A stretch of DNA of 64,000 nt from Axinella damicornis (Eukaryota > Porifera > Demospongiae > Axinellida > Axinellidae), in assembly GCA_963931865.1 (NCBI GenBank), contig OZ007505.1, forward strand, positions 9,297,415 through 9,361,414. Reading direction: 5' to 3'. The position numbers were made by a program, and so were the translations under genes. The notes beneath the pieces were generated by a model that searched no databases, had not been told where the DNA came from, and worked only from the letters and a program-made list of their open reading frames with translations. Positions 36,202-47,300 of this stretch are shown in pieces. Position 1 is the stretch's first letter. The number at the start of each line of letters is the position of its first letter.

Positions 36202-39200
36202 ACCCACCTTTGACACTTTCCCTTACATGTACTTCCTACAGTGTGCGCCGCACGAAAGTCCTAGACGATGAGCTGGACTACTTCTCTGTAGACTCAAACC
36301 GATGGCTGACAGAAGGACAGAGAGGGGCCTTGCAGAAGAAAGAGGAGGAACTGAGGGACACCAAGCACGGCTCACGCAGGAACAAGGCTGTCACTCTGGA
36401 CTTTGCTGGGAGAAGGGTTGTAGAAGACGTTAGCAAAATAGGTGAGCTCCGACTCTGAATTGATGGAATGTTACATTGTAGCCTCGTTCCCACCATCCAG
36501 TAGTTTGTTGCTTACATTGTGGAGGGGGAAAGGCTGACACTAGTCTCAGTACCAGACTCCCATAACCCCCTCCCACTTTGGGTTGGGAGTCTGGTTCTGA
36601 GACTAGGCTAACATGTGAACAATGTCAGCGTCTACCTACTAGTACGTAGCTATAGGGATGCAGGAGGAGGAGGGTCCCAGCACCAATATTTTAAATTTCA
36701 CATCGGCCCCTGGGTCTCTGGTGTCCTGAACAACAAACAGTTGTAATGCTGCATTGTGAATGCTCCAGCCTCCAACCCACTACAAGAAAGAGCCTCACAT
36801 TCCCCCCCCCCCCCCCCCCCCCCCCCCCATGTGTGTGTGTTCGTGAACGTATACTGGTTCCATAACCCAGTTCACATTTATCTGTGTGCTGTATTATGAA
36901 GTACATCTGGTATCAGGGATGTATGTGCCAAGGAGCCAAGATAGTACATAGTATTACATACAATCAATCAATCAATCAATCAATCGAACTTTTATGTCAC
37001 CTGCCAGGAGCAGCCAGCTCATGAGAGCTTATGAGACACGTGGTTTTACAAAAACACTGATAACGAACACAACACATATACATAATAGTTCCAGTCTTTG
37101 CTCTGGTTCGCTGTGCTATAGGTGCATGTACAGCAGCTAACTGGAGTAACTGGAGTCCAAGACACAGAGCTCAAAGTGCAACCCCTCCGGATTTCTAGCC
37201 CTGGAATTCCACCCTTCACTTTGTACTGGACACCTCTAGCCTCGGCAACATCCAGCTCCTCATCACTAGACTCCTGGCTCTGCTGCAGCTGGATGGTGGA
37301 GTCCTGTCTCTTTCGCCTACGCTTCCTCTTCGGCTTCACACGGGTCCAGTTGGTCTCTCCATCCAGTTGGTAGCACAGCCCAGGAACACCTCGATGGTTC
37401 TCATACCTCACATCACTACATGCAATCAGGTCAATACCATCAGCAGACACATCCTCCGAGGGGGCACTGTCATCCTCCATGGCAGTAGTCTCGTGCCCAG
37501 CCGGAAACGTGTACGGAATATCCGTCTGGTGACTTTCAGCAACATTCTCGGTCTTCATTGAATATTCATAGCTCAGCTAATCGCCTGAAACCGGACAGAG
37601 CCGGAAGTCCTACGTGTGAAATGATATACGTAATTGCAAGAGAAATTTGAATTTTCTACAACTTCTCGCTCCTATTGAATTCTCTACGATTTCATTGGCA
37701 GTCTGAAATTCCTGCCTAAAAAGTATGAATTTTTAATGAAGACCGAGGCTTCTCGCAAAGTCGCCAGACCCTCTTTCCCGCGAGGGGTGGGGTCTGGGCA
37801 CGAGACTACCGAGGGGGCACTAGCTGTCATCCTCCATGGCAGTAGGTTTGGCCAGTGTTGTGTACATGTAGTATACATGTAGTGTACATGTATACTGTTA
37901 GTTTATGAACTCATTTCCCCTGTACTGCTGACAGACCGATAGTGGGAGTGATATACGTATTGGTTGTTGGATACATGATAAGTATGATGGCAACTGGGCA
38001 AGGTACAGCAACAGTTACTGATACACTGAAATACTACTCCATAAGCGTATAGTCGAAGCGCTCTTCAATCACTCTTGTGTGTTCTACATGACAGGCTGTC
38101 AGAGTCTTGTATAACAGATCAATGGCAGGATGCCTTGGCATACCATAATTTGACTGGTCGTTTTTCAAATTTGGTAGTCCATCCATTTATGCAAGCAGCA
38201 TTATAGATAGAAGTGAGAGAAGTGTAGTTTGGACACATAGTATGTATGTGCAACATCATTTGGTCGTTAAGTCCTAGCAGACAGCAGTTTAGTTGGTCGT
38301 TATCCTCAGATACATGTACAAACTGTGCACGGAAAACGGCAGCTGGCTAAATTTAATTGGGATCAGTTGGCCAGCAGAACTGAAGAACATTACTTGGACC
38401 GAGTTTTGAGAATATGTCTTAACTCATTGTTGGATCTCCCTCCCACGACTGAGCCTGAAACATGGCTGAGCTCTAGGTAGCCTCGTTCCCAGGCCCGACG
38501 TCTTGGGCTTGGGAACAAGGCTAAGCTCTAGGGTACTCATAAGAATTGCATTGGGGCTTGGGAGTTCCAATACGTTGGATGATACTCAGCAGTAACTGAC
38601 ATAGTCTCCAGGCGTGCTGGTGATGGGGAAGAGGTCCTCGTGTGCAGAGTGAGGAATACCAGGCTAAGTGTTGATCTTCTCTCCGTTACTCCAGAACTCT
38701 ATGATGAGCGGCACGTTCAGGACTTGGTTGGTAGTGAAGGGAATGGTGAATCACATGGATCAGAGAGAAGCTCGGGGGCACTCTACAACCCCGCCATACC
38801 CATCGACCCTCCCAAGGTGTGTACAGTGGAATTAACCCCCCTGACATTGGCCCCCTTGGGCCCTAAGATATGACCTGATTAGGGGAGAAGTGATTCGTAT
38901 TTGGCGTAAATTTGTCCAAGAGTGCAATGTTGAAACATGAATTGACCAATCACGTTTGCCAAAACTGGCCATTTTGTGGAATGTGATTAGTCCATTTGAA
39001 ATTGGATAACCAACCTGAAATTTACAGTATGTGACGTTGGGACTTGGTCAAGTGTCTTTGGTCCTTAATTCAGGGGGGTCCTTCAAGATTTGCTCTGAGG
39101 TTTGTTTGCCCGTTTATTCAATGGGAGGTGCATGGCCCCTCAGTACCACTGGGGTACAACCATGGCCACCCAATGGGAGGAGGTGTATGGCCCCTCAGTA

Positions 39201-41234
39201 CCACTGGGGTACGACCCACCCAATGGGAAGTGTATGGCCCCTCAGTACCACTGGGGTACGACCCACCCAATGGGAGGTGTATAGCCTCTCAGTACCACTG
39301 GGGTACGACCCACCCAATGAGAGGTGTATGGCCCTCTGTTGACTCTCACTGGGGTACAACCCACCCAATGGAGGTGTATGGCCTCTCAGTCAGCCATGTC
39401 CAAGTTCGCCATCAATGGCTTGGAGCCATTGTTCATTCATTATTCATTGTTTGTGTCGTTATCCTACCCTAACCCTAACCCTGACCCATTGTCCTTTCAT
39501 TATGGCTCCCCTAAACCCAACCTCCTTGATGGCTCCCCTAAACCCAACCTCCTTGATGGCTCCCCTAAACCCAACCTCCTTGATGGCAGACTTGGGCACT
39601 AGTACTCTCACCGACTGTCTTAGCACTGTCATCCTTTGAGGAGATACCTCAATGACTCACTCTGGTGCATGTGAACGAACCAACTGTGGATTACGTGCCA
39701 CCCATGTTCGTACAAACTTGCCCTGTTGGTGACGTCACTCACATGATATCGATCAGGTCCTATCCGGCTTATCTGTACTGCAAGTGACGGAAAGCTGAGC
39801 TGGGGCCTGGGAACGAGGCTACAATTTACTCTCACCAGTGATTTTTAACATACCAAACACATAGCCTCGTTCCCAGGCTCCCCCTGCACACGCAGGGACT
39901 CACCCCTCAGTGAACACAATTGCCTGGCCATACAATGTAAGTGGCATCCAAGGAATTATGTTGCTACAACAACAATGTTGCAAAAACAGCAATTGTCAAT
40001 TCCATCACTGCTACAAAATATGACATTGTAATAAAGCTCTATGCAAGTGTACTCTTATACTTAGCTGTGACCGCATCATAATAGATTCATTAATATTGTA
40101 ACCCAGCTGTTACAATATACTCTCTGATTCCGTGACCTTGACACAGAAGATTTAACCTCTGTAGGTCGTACCCCAGTGGTACTGAGGGGCCATACACCTC
40201 CCATTGGGTGGGTCGTACCCCAGTGGTACTGAGGGGCCATACACCTCCCATTGGGTGGGTCGTACCCCAGTGGTACTGAGGGGCCATACACCTAGGTCAT
40301 ACGTACCCCAGTGAGAGTCGACAGAGGGCCATACACCTCCCATTGGGTGGGTTGTACCCCAGTGGTACTGAGGGGCCATACACCTCCCATTGGTTGGGTC
40401 GTACCCCAGTGAGAGTCGACAGAGGGCCATACACTTCCCATTGGGTGGGTCGTACCCCAGCGGTACTGAGGGGCCATACAACTCCCATTGGTTGGGTCGT
40501 ACCCCAGTGAGAGTCGACAGAGGACCATACACTTCCCATTGGGTGGGTCGTACCCCAGCGGTACTAAGGGGCCATACACCTCCCATTGGTTGGGTCGTAC
40601 CCCAGCGGTACTGAGGGGCCATACACCTCCCATTGGGTGGGTTGTACCCCAGTGGCACTGAGAGGGTGAGAGGGAGAGGAGTTTAGGACACACATTGGTT
40701 TTACTTCAGACTTGGGAGCAGCTCCAGACTAAAGTCTTCGTTGAGTACGTGTGGCATGGTCGTGATCCAGGCACATAGGTCTAAACCCGATACACTATCA
40801 TGTCTACCATAGCCCTCACATGGCAAGACCCTGGCTATATATGTGAGAGAGCTACGTGGAAAAACAGGGAAAGTAATGTGTGGGCACACTATATTCCTTG
40901 CAATCGCTTTCAATTTTACGTGTTTTCTATCATCTTTCGACCCATGATGAAACTTTCCATCCCTCTTTTGCTTACTGTACTTCAAGCGATGGAAACTGGA
41001 TTGGGGCCTGGGAATGAGGCTAATAAAACTGCCTGGGAATGAGGCCATCTACTTCCCGGGAATGAGGCTGTTGCAGTCATGACTCTGTTGACTGTGGGAG
41101 TGACTGCTAGTTTGGCCTATGTGTAGCTACCTGCACACTCACACACATACTCACACACACACACACACACTCACACACACACATGCACACGCACATGCAC
41201 ACGCACACGCACACGCACACGCACACACACACGC

Positions 41235-41328
<94 letters not shown>

Positions 41329-44300
41329 CCAGGAAACCCAGCCTCGCAAGAAGCTGAAGCCTTGGGTGTCTACTCGCAGGGACTGTGAGGACCAAGAAGA
41401 AAGACATTCCATTCTGAGAGTGCAGGACAGAGCCCTGCAGGAGATGAAAGATGAAGGTGGGGAAGTCTACCTGCGCTTCTGGGCCACCACCCACGTCTTA
41501 GTTTCAGACAAGGGGGGGAGGGGGGGGGGATGAAGGGAAGGAGGTAGAGGGATGGAGAGAGGGAGGAGGAAGGTGGGGAGGGAGGGAGGGGAAGGGCAGG
41601 AGGGAAAGAGAGAGATCTTGATCGATTGATTGATCGATCAATCTTGTAAAAGAGTGCCCAACGGTGAGCCACCTGAAGTCCACCAAAGAGGCGTGAGGGT
41701 GCTCTTTTCAGTGTTTCTGTATTCTTCTATGAAAGAGCACCCATGTTTTGGGCTTGCACTCCTGTGTCATTGGTTAGCATCTGCCACTCTCCACAACAGC
41801 TGCTACACTCTTTGCATGTGGGTGTTCTTTCATGAGAGTCAGCATACATGTACATTGACACGTACCTCCTGGGAATGAGGCTAGTTGACACTGGTCTTAG
41901 ATACAGATTAGCTAGTAGTATGGGAATGGGACTTGTAAGAATCACTGCCTTCTGTGTCGTTTTGTTCTCTATTTTAGGGAAGTGTTTGAGCATGCATCAA
42001 CCATGGGCTTCCCTACTTGTGGCCGGAATCAAAAGGTACGTAGGTGGATCAACATGGATGCTTTTGATATAGCCTCCTTCCAAGCCTCTGTCTTCATTGC
42101 TCAGAACACATGGAGGTGAATGGAATTCAAAGGCCCATGAGATGTTGGATGTACATTGGGGGTATTGCTAAGACAATCTTGGGCTGTAGTAGCCTCGTTC
42201 CCAGTCCCACATCCTGCTTTTCGTCACTTGCAGTACCGTACTCCAAGCGACGAAAAGCTGGGCGTGGGACTGGGAACGAGGATAGGGATGTAGCTCATGA
42301 TGTTTGTGAAATGTACATGTAGGATGTTTACAATTGCTGTGGCTCTTGTGAGTTCTGTGGAGTAAAGCATTGTACCACTCCCAAACTAATTGTCCAAGTA
42401 ATTCCGTGAACTATGCCAGGTGTTTTCCCCGTTTGTATAGGTAATCACATGGGTTTCAAGTGCAATTTGGGAAATAATTGCACGAGAATACATGTGATTA
42501 AATACCAATCATATACTCATATCAGGCATGGCATGGTCGAAAGCAAGTGGCTTGAGCGATTAAAGCCACACCCCAGCCACAAAAGCGCTCGAGCGCGAGT
42601 GAACTACATGCTACTAGTACCGCTTATCTTATTTGCCAGAGTACTGACCTGTTGTGTAGTCAAGCTTTAGGACGGAAGCGCGGTGTTGCAACTGACACCC
42701 AGGGTCCCAAAACAGCAGCACAGAGCCTGTGCGCGCATAACAGCCACAAACAGTACGGCTGCAGTGCTAGTATGGCACAATGACTAGCACCACCGTTTCT
42801 GTGACAACACTTTCGCCACGCTATCGTTCAGTTCTCACAGCGTTTCTTCTGCTCAGGTACAGAAAGCTTAAACAACGCGAGCGTTCACACAGTACAGCCA
42901 TTTTCAACTGTTGCTAATGAAAACGAGGCGTAGCCATGACGCAGACGCTCGTTGCTAGGGTGGAGCTTAACCTGATTGGTTAGCGCACGCCGCGGCCGCT
43001 TCGTAACCGTGCAATTTCTGACAGCCCTCGGGCTACAATAACCGTGCAATTTGGGAAAAATTGCACGCTTTTCTATGGGAGTAAATGTATGGCAACTCTT
43101 AACACACAAGGCATGCATTGGTACCTTGACCAGGTTAAGTAATACAATATTAGTTTAGTATTTTGGGCGGAAAGGGCGGCCATGTGGCAGTGAGGGAAAT
43201 GGGCTTAAAGGTAGATCCCCGAACTCGGGGTTGTATCTTACCCACACTGGGGCATCTCAATCACCAACTAAGCCAAGCGTAAAGCTATGGCTAACCAGCC
43301 AAAGCAAGGCGCCCATTCCCACAAAGTGCCATTGGTCACCGGGTGGGGGGGAAGGGAGAAGGAATCTTTTAGGGGTTTCCAACCTTCAGTAGCTACCTTA
43401 CAGTGTTGCAATGACTGAATAGTCACTACTCAACTCTTATCTACTCACACATGCCGACCACAAAGGAAGCCACATGTATGAGAAACTGACCACAGCAGAA
43501 GCTGGCAACATATTTGCCAGCTTCCTGTAGCAACTAATGGCATGCCAGTGTGTTAACTCAGGTTTAACCACTAGTGCCCAAACCTGTCTATTAACACACA
43601 AGGCATGCATTGGTACCTTGACCAGGTTAAGTAATACAATATTAGTTTAGTATTTTGGGCGGAAAGGGCGGCCATGTGGCAGTGAGGGAAATGGGCTTAA
43701 AGGTAGATCCCCGAACTCGGGGTTGTATCTTACCCACACTGGGGCATCTCAATCACCAACTAAGCCAAGCGTAAAGCTATGGCTAACCAGCCAAAGCAAG
43801 GCGCCCAATTTCCCCCACATTACCACACAACACCGCCCCTTCCAAAACCTTACCCCTTAATTGGTGGTACGATGCTTGTCTGGATTCCATGAAGAGCTGT
43901 TCACGCCGACATGCTGGGAGATGTTGAGTAAGGCAGAATGAATTGTGCTTTGAGGACACTGGATATAGGTTTTGAAGCAGTCAGACGACCAGCGACCTAG
44001 TGTCTGAATGAGCCACTCTGGGGTCTGTACTGAGGCTGCTGTTGTTGCTGCTCCGATACGGAAGCTGTGAGATGCATACGATGCTGGGTCTATACCTCCC
44101 TTCTGCAAGAGATCCCTAAGGTGGGAGGTTAGACTTGCCCGTGTGAGGAATGTGCCTGAAGTGAATACAAATACTGGTTTAGTTGGTGTGGCTACTGTGC
44201 ACACTTGGCGATATTTAGTATAAGCTGACACTGGGCAAGTACTGGTCTGTGTGGCTGGTAAAGACAAGGTGCAGCCCTTGCGGAACGGGTCTGTCTTAGA

Positions 44301-47300
44301 AGATTTGATAGTAATCTGTAGCGATGAATGTGAGCATGAGAGATCCGACCATGTCAAGTGTTGGGAAGCGTCATGTGTGTTGATACCTGGGGCGACAAAT
44401 TCACCACAACGGAGGAAGCCATAAAAGGCTAGGGTGAAAGCACACCACAGCATGCGCTTGTCTGCGAAAGGAAGGACTGAGGAAACATGGAGTTGGTGCT
44501 TAAGTACGTGTAGGACAGATAAGGTGATCGGCAGCCTGGTTCTCTTGGATGCCCCCTGTTGTCGCTTGATACCTAGACAAAAGTAGTGGACTATGTGGGA
44601 GTCTGTAGGATCTTCCAGCCCGGCATGAAGGTGGAAAAAACGGATGCCTGCCAAGTAAGTTTTTAGTGTGGTGTACCTTACTTTATCTGCAATATCAGCA
44701 CAAAAGAATTTGACCGTCTCTGGGGAGGCTGGAGTGCTGGGTATTCGATGCTTGTCACAGAAACGCTGGAAAGCTTTGAAGCCAGAATTGTATACCGATC
44801 TAGTGGATGGGGCGATGCAAAGACTCTCATACAGTGCCACCTTTTCCATCAGAGTAGCATCAATGAGACAGGGATGGGAGTTGGATGAGGGTCTGCTCCA
44901 GGAGCTAGCTGGTGGAAGGTCTCCATCTGCATACGGGAGAGTGCATCAGCAATGGTGTTTGATGCGCCCGAAATGTGTGAAACTAGTACATGAAAATTAT
45001 GCTCAGCTGCTACTCTGTATAGGGCTCTAACAAGTGCCATGATGTCTGGGGACTTAGATGAGCCTCTCTCCCATGTCTGAACTATAGTTTGGTTGTCACA
45101 GTGAAAGAGAATGCGCTTCCCAGACCACTGAGGGCCCCATGCATTACATGCGACCACAATGGCATAGAGCTCTTTCCATGCTATAGGTAGGGGGTCCTGG
45201 TCTGGTGTCCATCCACTTAGGAACCATTTACCACTCCAGTAGGCTCCATACCCTAAATTGCTAGCATCAGAATACAGTTCCATGTCAATGCTTAAAGTCC
45301 ACTCGGGTTGGAGCATTAATGAGGAGCCTGACCACTGTGGAAGGAAGTCCAGCCACCAGTCAATGTCTGCCTGTGCTTCCCTAGTGATACGTATCCTATG
45401 GTTGAGACCGGAAACCGTGCAGCTGAGATCGATCAGGCGCCTGAGGAATATGCGGCCTGGGGCAACTACCTTGCATGCGAAGGAGAGGCGTCCAATCAGT
45501 GACAGCAGTTGCCATTTGGTGCACTTCTTTTTTGTGCGGAACTGCTGGAGATGTTGCAGAAGTTCTAACTTTCTGTCCGGTGGGAGCCTGACCTCCATAG
45601 TAGAGGAGTCTAGTTCGATTCCCAAGAAAGTAAGGCATGTGGTAGGGCCCTCCTGTTTCTCGGGCTTGAGTGGGGCATTAACACGCTTGCAGAGTGTTGT
45701 CATTGCATTCATGTTGTGTTTGCAGACATTTGAGTTGGCTTTGCCAGCAGTGAAGAAATCATCCAAGAAGTGCAGAATCCACTCAATACCGTAGTTATTA
45801 CGCAGGGCCCATTCAATCGCTTCTGAAATCTGGTTGAAAAGGTATGGGGCCGACCTTAGCCCGAAAGGTAGGCACTTATCCACATAGTAGAGGCCCTTCC
45901 AATAGATACCAAAAAGATGCCAGTCTTGTTTCCGTACAGGAACTTGGCGAAATGCATTCTTTAAGTCTATTTTTCCCATTAAGCAACCCCTCCCTAGGCG
46001 TGTAACAATTTGTATGGCGTCGTCTACTGTGCAGTACGATAGTGAGTATGCCTGTGGATCAATAAAGTCATTAACACTTCGTCCATGAGGGGAGGACAAG
46101 TCATAAATGATCCTATAGCCTCCTCCACGCTTGGGGACCACTCCCAGGCCGGAACATCGGAGATTAGGAAGGGGTTTATCTGTGTATGGACCTGCTAGTC
46201 TACCTGCATCACATTCCCTGCGCAGTGACTCATCTATTACTTGTGGCATGAGGTGTGCAGAAGGTAAGTGTGGGTGTGTATGTGAAAATTGCGGCCCCTT
46301 GTAGCCAACATTGCAGCCATGCGTTAAATCAGTAATGAGCTGCCTAACAAAGGCTTTGTTGGGATGTTGAGCTAGCTCGCGTTCAAACTCGAACGGTCGT
46401 AGGGGTGTGGTTATGGTGTGGAGGCTAATTGGGTGCTCTGCGGCGGCACCCCTTAGCAGGGTGGTTGCCTCCGCAGACACCGCATGTGTGAGAGTAGGTA
46501 CAGGCGGGTTTGTTGCAAGCACCTGTGCCATTGTAGTTCCAGCAGACGGGCTTTCCATTGGTGGTGGATCTGGGAGTTCCGCTTCCCAGAGGGTTTCTAA
46601 GTGCTGTGGTGCTACTGAGTCTAGAAGATCGAAAGGACCAGGGTGCCTGAGGGCATGTATGTGGAAAGTGTGTGGTGCGCCCACAGTAGGTGCAGGGCCG
46701 CTTACCCAATTCGCCCGGGTGAGCCTGTCTTGTGGCTGAGTCAGAGGTGGAAGCAGGAGGTGTTAGGCACTCTAGCCAAAGGTCTGTACATATCCTGTCC
46801 CACTTGAGCGACCTGTCCATCGACACGGTGTGACGGAAGCGCTTGTCGTAGTCATACCAGCGATCAATCGGATACTTGTTCGCTGCATCGGTTATGACCC
46901 TCTGGTAAGCTAGCATCTCCAGTGCCCTGCTTGGAAAGTGGGTAGCTAGGACCGCGACATATGCATTCCATGCTTGCATCCATGCGTGAAAGGTGTCTAT
47001 AGTGCGCTTAGAATGCTTTCCAGGGTTGGTTACCGTGATTTGTGGGGTTGTCAAGGCTGATGATGTGTCTAGTTGGAGGGTGACCGAGTTTGGTTTGGAG
47101 AGAGGCACATCCCCAGATGAAAACATATTTTCAGGCAAGAGCTCTTTAAAGTCAATGTACTCACCTTTAAGGATGCGGTTCTGCAGCTTTGCTGGCACTG
47201 GAGGTATAGCTTGGCTTGCTGCAGGAGGCGTTGGGATATGAGCAGGCCCTGGAGTTGAATCCCTTGGCACCTGGGCAGTGGTGTCAGAGATATTGTCTTC

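Noticed and set aside
39463..39484. Interstitial telomere
   Set aside because: Only about three CCCTAA-type units with a mismatch; chance or local slippage is enough.
39119..40662. CRISPR-like array
   Set aside because: Units are contiguous with no unique spacers, and the context is an animal intron; it is a minisatellite.
39031..40693. Tryptophan-rich repeat frames (VPLGYDPPNG)
   Set aside because: Artefacts of the 47-bp minisatellite present in both orientations.
41107..41388. Cys-Val / His-Thr frames
   Set aside because: CA microsatellite translation.
45258..45794. 178-codon + strand frame within the retrotransposon
   Set aside because: Antisense shadow of the RT-RNase H ORF, which has all catalytic motifs.
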